Positions 45,245 to 56,744 of a stretch of DNA of 64,000 bases are shown here, piece after piece (the stretch's first letter is position 1; the number at the start of each line of letters is the position of its first letter). A program made the translations under genes and the position numbers. Origin of the DNA: Sporobolomyces roseus (taxonomy: Eukaryota; Basidiomycota; Microbotryomycetes; Sporidiobolales; Sporidiobolaceae); assembly GCA_016617785.1 (NCBI GenBank), contig JADILM010000011.1, positions 682,001-746,000 of the forward strand, given 5' to 3'. The notes below the pieces were generated by a model. It was given only the letters and a program-made list of their open reading frames with translations. It was not told the DNA's origin and searched no databases.

Positions 45245-46276
45245 GTGATCCAACGACGAAGGGCGGGACTGCACTAGATATACTTTTGCGATGTGCTGCT
45301 GAAGAGTCGATGCGAGTTTACCTCGTCGGCATGCGAAGGGATTTTTGCGAAAGTTTCGTCGCTTTCCACTTTTCCGCTCTCTGCTCCGACTACGCCTCGC
45401 CACAGATTCGCCGGTAATGGTCAGTATCAGCTCATTGGCCTCTATTCATATGAAAGAGCTCGTCGCTTTACAGAGGAATTGAGATTGAATCCTCTCTCTG
45501 CTCCCTCCTCTCTCTTTCCTTCTTTTCACTTCAATTTCGACAACTTCGCCCATTCGACCTGTCGCTGACCAGTAAATCCATCAATAGCTTCGATATCTAC
45601 TAAGTGAGTCTCTCTACCTCTCCCTCGCTCCTGTTCTTCCCATTCCTCCTCCCCCAAAACATGATGCTTTTTTACATAATTTGCGCCTGAATCCGTTACC
45701 TCTCCTTCATTTGGATTGTAGCTGGACTCTACTCCTGCTCTTCAATAGCAAAAGCCACCCTTCGCCGGGTCTTTGGCTTGGAGGAAGAGTCAATGATCGA
45801 TAATTTTTGTTTCCTGATCTCTCACCCTCACCGCCCCTCCCGACCTCCAGTAGACCCGCAAGCTGCTACAATAGAAGAATAGAGTGCTGACCAGCTTCTT
45901 CCTGCTGTTAGATTCGATCGACACCGCAAAACTGCAAGGTTTCTTCCATTTCCTCAACCGAACTAGGATGGTCTTTGGCGAGAGACTCGGGCAGAGCCAG
46001 AGGGCTGACAGGCTTGTCACCAGTACCGGTGGTCTCTCGCTGCGCTGCAAGACCGTCAAGAGTGTCCCAATTTCGACCTCGAATTCCTGCCCTCCTCTCT
46101 CTCAACTTGCTTGGTGGACTTTTCTCCAGCTCGCTTCGGCTGCCTCTTCCTACTTGTTACGAGCCTCATGGATTCAGGTGGACTAGAACTTTACAGATGG
46201 TCCGCGGACCAATTCGGAGGTCGGTTAGAAAAGGACTGTTCCTTTCTTCCTCTCCTTCCTCCTTCACTCCGTTCCT
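45245..46276. other. Intergenic; right inverted-repeat edge and upstream region
   Basis: 45245-45822 is the right-arm outer block. From 45823 to 46276 the DNA is unique. A minus-strand frame at 46105-45908 (65 codons, ATG start, ends VEEMEETLQFCGVDRI) reads like protein, but no upstream exon or partner could be joined, so it is not called as a gene. The interval also has the promoter of the Arg/Ser-rich gene at 46277. Confidence 0.4.
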
Positions 46277-47618
46277 ATGCCTCGTCGATCTACCCAGCGC
46301 TCGCAATTGATGTATCGACGAGACGAGTCGTCTCCCGATTCGTACCTCTCTCAGCAAACTCGCGCACGGAACCACCCAGATCGAAATCCTCGTTCGCCTC
46401 CCCTCGACCGATCTTCTCGCTCACTACCCCTCGACCGTTCTCCTCATTCCCCAGCTCTCGACTATATTCCTCCAAGTAGATCTGCAAGTCGCCACGCTCG
46501 CCATGAAACGCCAAAAGAAGACGATCCTTTATCTGCCGATGCAGCAACTCGAATCATGCTCGAGAAATGGGATCTACTGGACAAAGAGCAATCCTTGTCG
46601 GCTCCGAGAGGTCGAAGAGCTCCGACAAGATCGAACTCGATGCCGTCGACAGGGAGAAGGAAGAGTCGAGTGAGGGAATGGGAAGAGTGGAAACCTGAGA
46701 TGGAGAGGATTCGGTTAGCTCAGGTCGAGATGGAACGGAGGTTAGAGGATGAAGCTGAGGCTCACCAATTGGCGTCGATGGGAAAGGAGCGCAGGGAGGA
46801 GGAACGGTTGACAAGAGAAGACGAGGTGGAAGAGAAGAGGAAGAAAGCGATCAGAAATCGGAAAAGTACGCCACGTTACAAGTCAGTCGAGGTTGAGGAG
46901 GAAAGTGATTACGATGGCGATACTAGGAGGGCGTCTGTTATCACCCGATGCGAATCGACCAAGGCAGTTCGCGGAGACAGTGAGGCGGAGGAACCGGAGA
47001 GGAGGAGAAGAGGGAGTCGAAATCGCAGGAAAGAAGCAGAAGAACCGGTTCCTTCTTGTAGGTCCTGTCTAATCTACACATGAGAAGACTTTGTGTACTG
47101 ATTCGATCCCGGGTACAGCTGCATCTCGCTCATCTCGTCGATCTCGCCGTCCTCCGAAACCTGCTTCCTCTACACCTCCCTCCGCTTTCCGACCTGACCC
47201 TCCTGCCGCTTCGAAATCCACTCCACCTACCGAGAAGGTTCCCTCCACACGAGCTCGCTCGGCTCCAGTACCCTACACTCAGTCAAATCGCTCTCGTTCG
47301 AGTCGTCGCAAACCTCGACCTATATCTCCTACTCCCTCTTCCGCCGCACCTACTTCAGTTACTCCCTCGCCCGTTCCCTCTCGATCTCCTTCTCCGCCTC
47401 GTCGCTCTCGATCATCTCGTCGCCGACGCCCCTCATCGGAGAACGAACCTCGGGGAGTCAAATCAACCTCACCTTCCCCTCCTCCCGCTTCCACATTGGA
47501 CGAATCAGATCTTCTCTCTTCCGTGCAAGACGCAGCCGAGCAGGTCTCGACTGCGGTATCGAACGCTCTAAACAAAGTTCTGCCAGGGTTCTTCTCTTCG
47601 ACTTCGAACACCAAGTAA
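46277..47618 (+). CDS. Arg/Ser-rich hypothetical protein with charged helix (426 aa)
   Basis: Exons 46277-47057 and 47119-47618 (427 codons). Residues 1-80 are Arg/Ser/Asp/Pro-rich with short repeats (LDRSSRSLPLDRSPHSPALD). Residues about 125-200 form a strongly charged, heptad-like helix (EWEEWKPEMERIRLAQVEMERRLEDEAE...EERLTREDEVEEKRKKA), probably a coiled coil. The C-terminal half is Ser/Pro/Arg-rich with RSRSSRRK-type clusters and ends in an amphipathic helix (LLSSVQDAAEQVSTAVSNALNKVLPGFFSS). SR-like composition recalls RNA-binding or splicing factors, but no RRM or zinc knuckle is present. It could equally be a cytoskeletal or membrane-associated linker protein. I do not recognise the family. 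Confidence 0.72.
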
Positions 47619-47861
47619 GGAAAGAGACGGACGAGAACAGGCACAGGCGAATGATGATGATGGAGACTTATGTTTCAAGACAATTGGTACTAAAGGGAAT
47701 TCGTTCGACTTGGAGAAATACAGACCACGGAGAAATCAATACATAAAATTCAGCTAAATTAGGGCCAGCGAGAGAGAAGACCGAGAGGCAGAGATAACGA
47801 TAGGAGAAGGGCGAATCGAGCTTGCTCGTCGAGAGGAGGTCAAGGCGAAGTGAGGGGACGA

Positions 47862-49415
47862 TTATGCTTGGTGAGTTCGATCACCTCGGGGTCCTCGAGA
47901 CATGAAAGTCGAGAGATCTCCGACGGGAAGAGCGATAGGCATGCCAGTCGAGTCGAACACGAGCACGACAAGGAGATACCATCTTGAATTCGGGAAAAGG
48001 AAAGAGCGAGTCAGTCGTCGGTTCGAGAGACAAGGAGACGAAAATCGCTCACCCCATGATACAGGTCAAGAAGGCGAATGCACCAGCAGCCTTCTGGATG
48101 CTATCAAGCATGCTGAGAGATCCGACAGCGAGCTTGATGTCTGTTCGTCGAGAACAGCAAGAAAAGCTCAGCTTCGGAGAATTGAGCTTAGCGGACAGAG
48201 AGCAGCAAACTTACAGAGAGAGGCTAGGAGCCAGAAGGTGATCTCGAGGAAGGTGAAGAGACAGACGAAGACGACGTTTCTGGTTGAGAAAGGCGCAGAT
48301 TAGCATTGAGACCCGTAAGTTTTGAACGAAGAAAAGGAGAACTCACGTTCGAAGGGATGCGATGGTGTAGATCAAGTTGAGCACTGCCCACCAGATCAAA
48401 TACATTGCGACTAATCGGAGGAGATGAGACGGTCAGCCTCAGATCAACGGTTCAGCGAAAAAGCGAAAATCGTCAACTCACTTCCTCCGTTGTAATCGGT
48501 CGAAGTGCTGTGATTTCGGGTCCATTCGTCAGCTCTGAGGTCGGGTATAGGCAGGAGATCGAATTCACTCACGCTCCGAGACCGGTCGCGATGCCTTGTT
48601 GAGGTTGAAGGAGGAAACCGAAAGAGAGCCAGAAAGATCCGAAAGTGATGAATACGACAACAGTGAAAGTGCTGTGAGCAACTCAGAATGTTAGTATTCG
48701 TCGTTCCCACTCAGTCACGCTGGAAAATAGAGAGAATCGCTTACTTTCCGAGTACCCACTCCAAAATACCCGCAATAATAAGACCTAATCCTCCCATGAA
48801 CAACATAGCTCCAACGAGGGTTGGCGCAGCGGCGGTCGTTGTACCTGAAAGACCCGATCCAAAGTCAGTATCGATGAGAAACGAAGAGTCGCCGGGAATA
48901 GAAAATGCAGAAGGCAACTCACCAGCCCATCCCATGAGATAGCAAGAGAACGGTGTGAGACAGAGAAGGAAAGAAGCGAGACCGAGCGGAGTTGGGTTTG
49001 CGAATCGTTTCGACAAGTCTCCTTTGGATTTCCTTCCTCCTGGTTCGAGGTAGAGTCGTTCGAATTGTTCTTGCGTCAGTTGTATCTGTCAAACGAAAGG
49101 GCGAATAAGGTCAGTGATCGTTCGAGGAAGAGAACACGCGATGCTAGGGGTCAGAAATGAACGAAGGTGGGGAAAGGGGAAAGGAGGCGACGGCAACGAA
49201 GAAGAAACAAGTCTATTTCCGATTCTATCCTGCCCCATCTCGCTGACTGATCTCAGACTTAATGAACAGTATGAACTTACAGAGATTTGACGACCCATGG
49301 GTGCGCCCCCTTCGAGTAGATCCCGACTGTCGACGTCCGACATCGCAGTGTGGTGAGATTTCTCGCCGTTTGGTGCTGGTAAGTGGTTGGCAGAGCTAGT
49401 TGAAGGTGCAGACAT
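47862..49415 (-). CDS. GPR1/FUN34/YaaH-type (ATO) acetate/ammonium transporter (286 aa)
   Basis: Exons (minus) 49415-49281, 49085-48923, 48844-48745, 48671-48573, 48507-48482, 48410-48347, 48279-48215, 48140-48053 and 47982-47862 sum to 287 codons. A polar N-terminus of about 75 residues precedes FANPTPLGLASFLL, the N-P-x-P-L-G-L signature at the start of the first membrane segment in this family. Six membrane segments follow, including MLFMGGLGLIIAGILEWVLGNTF, FITFGSFWLSFGFLLQP, MYLIWWAVLNLIYTIASL and a last one after the CIMGWYLL motif. The family members (yeast Ady2/Ato1, bacterial SatP) move acetate and related monocarboxylates with protons and were also linked to ammonium export; they sit in the plasma membrane. 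Length is typical. Nine small exons are notable, but every junction holds the frame. Confidence 0.92.
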
Positions 49416-50623
49416 CGTTGAGGAAGTGTTGTAGCTTGTAGGAAAGTTGAAGAGTGAGAGAGAAAGAAGAGCGGGGCCGAAAGAAGGGAAGTTTCTCTCA
49501 AAAAGTTTTCGAAGAATTGAGGAGATGCGGAAGGGGGAGGGGGATCAGATCGACTACTGCCAGGCTAGCTTCTGAGTTCCTCGCTCTACACTCGCTTCCT
49601 GCGAGCCCCACATCAAGTAGACAGCTGACCTTGTCGGAACTCGATTTGAGAGACTTGTTTCGCAAAGTCTCGTGTCGAAGGTAAATTGAGATTCAGGTTC
49701 TGCGAAACGGAAACTGACACACTACTGAGGGGACAAGCGCGGCAGCTACTTTACTTACTCGCTTGATTTCGCTTTCCTTCCGACCGTCGATCACAAGTTC
49801 AGCTTTCGGATCTTTCACTTGCGAATCTGGACTCTCCTCCCGTTCTTAGCGTTACAGTACTTGCCTCCTTCGAGCAACTCTCCGAGAGCCTTTCGAGCGT
49901 TACAGGGCAATGAGAACGCCACTCTTCTGAGGGGTACTCCGAAGTGTAAAGGACGACTAGCTCTGCGAAGGAGAACAAGCGAAAAGTGAGCGCGGGAATG
50001 TTTTCGAAATCCATCAATAGAGGTCGGCATGAAGAAAAATATAGCTCGCTAGGAAGACACTAGCTTCGGAAGGAGGTCGCAGGTTGTGTAGGGAAGTAGT
50101 AGGAAGTCCACGTCGACGTTGCAGGAGAAAAGGAAGTTGAGCTCGAAAGCGCTCGTGGAACACGCCTGCGTCCTAGCGAGCTTTTCCTCTGACGAGGACA
50201 TGGAGAGAGATTAGAGATACGATGACAAGCAGCTGCAATAGTCTAACTAGAGTAGTGAGCTCAAGAATGACGAAGAAAGTTGACTACGAGAGCCTTCCTG
50301 AGCGACCCTTCTCTGTCGGCCCCACTCGATCGATTAGAGCGAATTTCCTGCAAGCTTCGATAGTCTCCACACTCTCAACCGTTCTCGTCAGCTGATAACA
50401 AAGAAGCAGCACTCAGAAGTGTGAAGGGATCGTCGCTCTATTTCAGCCGAATTGCCCCGTTTTCCCCTCCCCCTCTCTCCTACTCCCCATCTCTCGTCGC
50501 TGCTGTTCCGAAACTCAACTCAGAGTCTTGCTCCACCCCCACAACACCAACCTTTCCCTTCTTCCTCCTCCTCCTCTCCTCTCCTCTTTCGAAACTACAA
50601 CACACTCAATCTCATCCACTACT
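49416..50623. promoter_or_regulatory. Divergent promoter region, ATO-type transporter / flavin monooxygenase
   Basis: 1.2 kb between two outward-pointing genes. A TGTTTCGCAAAGTC element sits near 49656-49670. A CT-rich leader (about 50540-50590) precedes the ATG at 50624. Two short minus frames near 49800-50030 are not convincing. No other gene is seen. Confidence 0.45.
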
Positions 50624-53454
50624 ATGGCTGCCATTCTAGACAGCATCAAACAAACGATTCTCCACGTCGAAGACTCGTCGTCGACCACGTCTAAACCGTC
50701 CCCACCAACTCAATCTTCTCACTTCGAAATCGCCCAAAACTTCTGTAACTCTATTCAAGCTGCTTTCGACGCAAAGGACATCGATGGAATTATCAAGCAT
50801 TTCAGGGAAGATGACGGCTGGTGGAGAGATATCCTTGTAAGAGCCGATTTTTCCTCGTTTCGCAACCCAATCAAGCTGACTTTTCACTCTCGCAACTTCC
50901 TCAGACCATCGATTTCGACTTCAACTCGCTGCAGACTTCCGAGATCCGTGGTCACCTAACCCGCTACGGAGTTCCTGCCATTCACTCTCTTCAAGTAATC
51001 CGACCCAACGACGCTCAATTCGTCGAAGGAGCTGGTTGGCTTCAAGCTTTCACGACTTACGAGACGGCTGAAGGTCGAGGAAGAGGATTCTTGCGATTGA
51101 AGGAGTCTTCTCCTGGAGCGGGAGATTGGAAAGCTTTTATTTTCTTCGTAAGTTCTCCCTTTCCGCCTCTCCCTTTCTACATCTCAGCTGACTCTTGCGC
51201 GCACAAACTAGACTGCTCTCTGGGAGATCAAAGGTCACGAAGAATTGGCTCATACTCGTCGTCCTCTCGGTGCTGAACATGGTCTTCACGCTTCTGCCGA
51301 CAACTGGCTCGATCGAAGGAAGAAGAAGGCAAAGTTCGAGGAGGAGGATCCGCAAGTACTCATCGTCGGTGGAGGTCAAAATGGTCTCATGCTCGCACGA
51401 AATCTCGGTGTTCTCGGTATCAGCACTCTCGTCGTCGAAAAGAATTGTAAGTTCCGCTTCTTTCGACTGCAGCTCGGCTTCTTTACTTACCCCATCGTCG
51501 ACTCACAGCCCGTGTCGGCGACTCATGGCGACGTCGTTACCACTCTCTCTGTCTTCACGATCCCGTAAGCTCACTTTTCCCTTTTCTGCTCTTTCTCGCA
51601 ATATCGCTGAGTTTTCGATTTCATACCAGGTTTGGGCGGATCACTTTGCTGGAATGCCTTTCCCTGCCGAATGGCCTATTTGTAAGCCCGAAAGTCCCGC
51701 CTCGCAAACATTCTGAGCTATGCTGACGAACTTTCGTTCGTTCTCACGCAGACACTCCGAAAGACAAGGTACGCCTTGAACACTCCCACAGGGCCTACAC
51801 TGCTCTCATGCTATCGTAGCTGATCTGACGGGTTCCGATTGATTTTCCTTACTTGCCCTTTCCTCCCTCCCTTTCTTTCCTTCCTTTCTTCCAACTCGCT
51901 CTCCTGTTCCTCCGTTTTCCCCTTACAGCTTGCCAACTTCATGGAGCATTATGCCGAGATGATGGAGCTCAACATCTGGCTCGAGTCGACTATCGAGCGA
52001 AACCCGAAATATGATGCTCAATCGAAGACTTGGACGGTCAAGGTCAACCGCAAGGTCGGAGAAGATCGTACCCTCAAGGTCAACCACCTGATCCTCGCTT
52101 CTGGCTTCTCTGGTGAACCTCGATACCCCGATTTCCCTATGGACGATTTCAAGGGAATCATTTCGCATTCTTCCGGTCACCCTGGCTGCGCCGGAAAGGG
52201 ATGGGAAGGAAAGAAGGCTATTGTCGTCGGATGTTGCAACTCTGGTCACGATATCGCTGCCGATTTCTGCGAAGGAAATGTCGATACGACGATTGTACAA
52301 CGCTCGTCGACTTACTTCGTTAGTCTCATTTCTAGTTCTCTCGTCTTCAGGAGATACCGAGCTAACGAAGAGTTTTGTCTCCCCGTAGATGAGTTCGAAA
52401 CACGGAATTCCAGGACTGCTCAAGGGTGTCGTAAGCTCGATTTCCTCTCCCGTTCGTTGTTCCTTTGGCAATTCGAACTGATCTCATCGCGTCAATAGTA
52501 CGAGGAAGGGGGACCTCCAACCGATGATGCCGATATCATGCTCACTTCGTTGCCGATCAACGTTCTCGAACAAGTAAGCTTGCCCGTTTCCGTCTCGGCT
52601 CTTTCCCTCTCGATAACCCCGCTTCCGATCTCCTCATCTCGTTTCACGACGCTAATTAGTTGCTCTCGATAGTTCCACGTCCAAGCTACGAAGGATATCG
52701 CTATTCTTGACAAGGATATTCTCGATCGACTTGCGAAGGGTGAGCTTTACCGTCTCGATTCTCAGTTCAACGCAATGACTGACGCCGTTCCGTTGTTTCA
52801 GTCGGATTCAAGCACAACCCTTACCCTGGTGGACTGTTCATCAAGTACTTCCGAGACGGAGGTAAGCTACTCTCGCGACAAATAGAATGCTAGATTCTCT
52901 TTCTGATCCGATCCTTCCTCCTCTTTCACTCTCGATTCCCCTTTCTGCGTCTACAGGAGGATACTACATTGGTGTCGGAGCTGAGGAGATGATCGCAGAC
53001 GGAAAGATCAAGATCAAGCAAGGAGTCGAAATCGAACGCTTGACCGAGAAAGGTATTCTCTTCAAAGACGGCGAAGAGAGGGAAGCCGACATTATTGTCC
53101 TCGCTACTGGTTACTCGTCTCAACGTACGACTATCGCCAAGATCATCGGAGACGAGGTTGCGAAGAATGTTGGTGGACTTTGGGGTCAAGACTCGCAAGG
53201 AGAGATTCCTGGTGTTTGGCGTAACTCTGGTGTCCCTCGCTTCTACCTTCAGTCGGGTAACCTATTCCAAGCTCGCTGCTTCTCGTATGTTCACTTTTCA
53301 AGCTTTTGATCATCCTTTCGCAAGCCTTGACTGACTCTGTCTTTCTTTCTTCAGGAAACATCTTGCACTTCAGATTCACATGATCGAGCTCGGCCTTCGA
53401 GATTCGGATCCTGAAGCTGTCAAGTACAAGGCTACGAACGATCCTCGATTCTAA
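50624..53454 (+). CDS. Flavin-containing monooxygenase with N-terminal extension domain (625 aa, 13 exons)
   Basis: Exons 50624-50836, 50905-51147, 51212-51446, 51509-51564, 51630-51681, 51752-51768, 51929-52318, 52389-52430, 52499-52573, 52673-52739, 52802-52861, 52957-53284 and 53355-53454 sum to 626 codons. Residues 30-170 (IAQNFCNSIQAAFDAKDIDG...) resemble an NTF2/SnoaL-like fold. The oxygenase follows: VLIVGGGQNGLMLARNLG (201-218, FAD GxGxxG), a mid motif FKGIISHSS like the FMO signature FxGxxxHxxx, AIVVGCCNSGHDIA (369-382, NADPH site, with Cys in place of the second Gly), and IIVLATGYSS near the end. Likely NADPH-dependent oxidation of a small nitrogen, sulphur or ketone substrate; the substrate cannot be read from sequence. 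It is cytosolic by absence of targeting signals. Confidence 0.88.
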
Positions 53455-54099
53455 AGCAACGAACAACCGTCAAATCTCGAAGCAAGCATCGCAACCACTG
53501 TTCTCTCCCTCTCCCTTCTCCCTCTCCTTTCTCCTTTCTTTACCGGGGTTCGTCGTTCTCGTCACCTTTAGTCAATCTGAGTATCTTGTATAGCTTTCTA
53601 GTAGTAAATAGCAGTATGTGAATCGAAACAAAGGCAATCGAAATCAGTTCTTCTAATATAAAGTTCAGACTCGTCCGCTTGATTTTGCAGCCAGACTCCG
53701 ATTCAGCAGAGCTCTGTAGTAGCTTGCGATCGTTCTCGATACAGTTTACCGCTTGCGAAAGGAATTTCTCCCTCCGATTTCTGCGAAACAGTTGCTCTCT
53801 TTCACCATTCACCTCGACTGCTTCAAACGACTCGAAGAATACCCACACCGGTACCGAACTGTACTCGTAAGCCTATCCTGAACGCTCTCTGTGCTCTTGT
53901 GCCCTCGCTGATCTGCTTTGTACCGTCTCAGATCAAGTCTCAGATCTCTTCCTACACTCGACCAGAGCCAGTTCAGCTCCTTTTAAGCATTCACAGACCT
54001 TCTAGAAACCTCTTCATTGCTCTTTCAATACCCAGCGCCTCCTCTTCTGCACCCTCGTCACCCAATTTCCTTCCTCTCCCATCTTCCCTTTCCCCCAAG
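53455..54099. other. Intergenic upstream of the tandem paralog pair
   Basis: 645 bases holding the 3' end of the monooxygenase gene and the promoter of the next gene. A reverse-form element CGCTTGCGAAAGG lies near 53751-53763. No gene seen. Confidence 0.4.
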
Positions 54100-55057
54100 A
54101 TGACCTCGATTACGACCTTCGCCTACGGTCTCACAGTCCGAGCAATACCACTCGTCATCGCCGCTCAAGCATGGCCAGCTCTCGAAACAACTTTCCACTT
54201 TCTCGACTTGCTCTTCCTCCGCAAACGAACGGGAACCTTTCGTTCTCGACCATTCATTTCGGGACGGGACTGTGTAGGGAGTATACCAGTTGAGGTGTGG
54301 GAAGAGATCAAAAGGTGGCTCGTTATCGCTGAGATGGAAGACGCCGAGGAAAGAATCGGTCAGGATGTGTTGGGTACCGACGAATGCTTCAACACAGCTT
54401 GTGAATGGTGGTCGTCAGGTCGACGCGGTAGTACCCGCTTCATTGATGCCGTGCAGAAATGCGAATATTGTGACGAGCGTTCGTGGGAGTGGACGGTGGA
54501 GTTTTGTGAAGGAGAACACGGTTACCACAAAGTTGCCCTCTTTCCTGCCCCTCGCACAGTATCGCATACTGACCAGTACTTATCAACAGTCTTTACAAGA
54601 CCTCGTCGCAAGATTCGGTCTCGCACTCCCGTTGGACCACTTCATTCGCACTACACCAGAAATCTATTCCGACAGAGAATGCGTTGCGCTACTCGCCATT
54701 CCTTCCCAACTACAATACAAGTCGAAAGGCCAGGCCACGATCTCGGCGAGTACGGGAGGAGATATGGCCCCCGACGAGCAAACGATCGTTGACGTTGATC
54801 TGACTCTGCCAGTGGACGCCGACTTGCGCTTCCTTCGCTTCCTTCGTGTATTCGATCTCGAACTCGTTGAATCCAGTCTCTCCACCCTCAAGTCCGTCGG
54901 GCCGAACGTTGCTGCAAAAGCTCAGATCAAGCGCTTGACGGATCCCTCTCGGTCCAGAGCTGCTCGTCAGGAGGAGTTGTCTGGCGTCTTGGATCTCCCA
55001 GCTGTCGGTATCAAGCCAAAGTGGAAGCTGTACACTACATCGATCGAGGTCGATTAA
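54100..55057 (+). CDS. Lineage-specific paralog A of unknown function (299 aa)
   Basis: Exons 54100-54531 and 54590-55057 (300 codons). It begins MTSITTFAYGLTVRA, identical for 15 residues to paralog B at 55574, then shares LLFLRKR-GT, the IPVEVWEEIKRWLVIAEMED block, the second-exon start LVARFGLALPL and the end KPKWKLYTTS. The block PVEVWEEIKRW is reminiscent of the IPxEVWxxI core of an F-box, but it lies inside rather than at the start of the protein. The middle has Cys residues (CEYCDERSWEW) absent from paralog B. No signal peptide follows the start; the first 40 residues are mildly hydrophobic. Function unknown. Confidence 0.75.
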
Positions 55058-55573
55058 CGGGGATCATGCTGTATTTCTGATCAAGGTCGGAAACGAATGA
55101 AACAAAGAACCGAAGTTTTTGCTTTTCTGTCGTTCCTTCGTTGTTCTTGAGGCGTATGCTTGAGAGACTTATCTTTCTCCATCTTCGTATCGTTCGTGCA
55201 TAGGAAACGAAGTCGATCGCGATTTCGAATCCCCTCGACTCTGCGAAAATTCCGAAATTCGCTCTTGACTTTTCTCACCTCACTCGCTCAACTCAGATCC
55301 AGCTCGAATTAGCCTTGTGAACTCAGAAAAACCCTCAAGGTGAGCTCCGAGTGCTCCCTCTGCTTCTCTCCGCTTTTGCTGACCTCCCCACGTCTTGATC
55401 TGTTTTGGTCCAGTCCTCGTTCGACGAGACCTCTAGCTGTCATCAAACTACTCGCAAAGAGTATAAGAGTCTGTCACAACATCCTACGATCGACTCTTCC
55501 CCCCTTTTCGACCCTCTATCGCTTCACTCAGCTACTCCCCTCCGTCTTCCCACCTCTTTCAACCATTCTCAGC
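55058..55573. other. Intergenic between tandem paralogs
   Basis: The region just before each paralog's ATG is alike (ACCATTCTCAGCATGACCTC here, TTTCCCCCAAGATGACCTC before paralog A), but the rest is not closely similar. No gene is supported. Confidence 0.4.
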
Positions 55574-56531
55574 ATGACCTCGATTACGACCTTCGCTTAC
55601 GGACTTACAGTAAGAGCTACCGGACTCATCACCGCCGCTCATGCATGGACTTCTCTCGAACCGACTTTCGACTTCTTCGACCTCCTGTTCCTTCGCAAAA
55701 GGAAAGGAACGCTGCAAAGCCGATTGTCGGGCCCAACGAGAGAAGCTATCATCGGGAAGGTACCTGTCGAGGTATGGGAGGAGATCAGGAAATGGGTAGT
55801 CGTCATCGAGATGGAGGATAAAGAGGACAGCTTGATCCGTCAATTTTCAATCCCTTGCGGCGACGAAGATTGCAATTGTCAAGGCGTAACAAAAGTAACA
55901 TGGGAGTTGTTGAAACAAGGCACATCTTACTGCGTCAGTCTGGAATGGTTGAGCCATGGAGTCTCTCTCGGCGAATTCCTCGATCGTTTCTCGTCGGGAT
56001 ATGGCGACGCCATCGAGGTGAGCCACTGCCGAAGTTCATCGTAGCTCCGGGACACTAATGATCTCCATCTTGGTCTTTCAGCTCATTGAACGCTTGACGG
56101 CTCGCTTCGGACTCGCACATCCTCTCGCCCGTCAAATCACCTACAACGAAGAATGGCTCGATCTCGATGGTGTAGCTCTCATCTCGCTTCCTTGTCGCAT
56201 CTCACCGCAAGAGCACACTACGATATCCGCAGGCGCAGAGCACGATAACGGTGGGAGGGATCAACATACTATCGTCGACGTATCTCTCAATGTTCCTCCC
56301 GACGCCGACGCCCGCTTCGTTCGATTTATCCATCTATTCGATCTCGAAGTAGTTCAAGTCACTCACTCGGTCATCGAAGTCACCAAGCCGCAATGGAAGA
56401 AGAGAGAATCTGTCACTCGGGGTTCAGATCAATGGCGAGGTGTGGCAGGAATCGAATCTGATAAAGTCAAGGTTACGAAGGAGATCAAACCTGGATGGAA
56501 GTTGTATACGTCGTGCTGGTACAGTTCTTAG
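55574..56531 (+). CDS. Lineage-specific paralog B of unknown function (297 aa)
   Basis: Exons 55574-56017 and 56082-56531 (298 codons). Conserved with paralog A: start MTSITTFAYGLTVRA, FFDLLFLRKRKGT, VPVEVWEEIRKWVVVIEMED, LIERLTARFGLAHPL, TIVDVSLNVPPDADARFVRFIHLFDLEVV and the end KPGWKLYTS. The intron sits at the same place in both genes. The middle Cys-rich part (CGDEDCNCQG) differs. The pair is a tandem duplication that has diverged well beyond the F-box paralogs' similarity. The F-box-like VPVEVWEEI core is the only hint; a role as an adaptor is speculative. Confidence 0.75.
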
Positions 56532-56744
56532 TGCACTGAATGAGAAATGAAACGAAATTCTGTTCCATTGTCGCCCTTAAGCTTTGCTCGTGGCTTCGTT
56601 TCTCTCTTGTCCTGATTCGCGTCTTCCTCCGAGGCGTTGAGGCTCTCAGCAATCTGTGCGACCGTTCGCGGAGCGCGGAGAGACGAGAATACAATGCATC
56701 GTGTTAAATGAGCGAGTTTCTGCAAGTCTACTCCAAACTCCCTC

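Larger units (their letters stand above)
42192..45822. repeat. Right arm of large imperfect inverted repeat
   Basis: Mirror of 27065-30701: F-box paralog 5 (minus), the truncated gene (plus, 43775-45244), then the outer intergenic block up to the GAGTCAATGATCGATAATTT motif near 45788-45807, whose reverse complement stands near 27080-27099. Beyond about 45822 and before about 27065 the similarity stops. The boundaries were placed by eye and may shift by some tens of bases. Confidence 0.85.

Noticed and set aside
27065..45822. Transposon origin of the inverted repeat (arms as terminal repeats)
   Set aside because: No transposase, integrase or reverse transcriptase motif inside, no target-site duplication visible, and the arms hold ordinary intron-bearing genes.
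45908..46105. 65-codon minus-strand frame with ATG start and protein-like sequence
   Set aside because: Isolated. No upstream or downstream exon with fitting splice sites, and the only support is composition.
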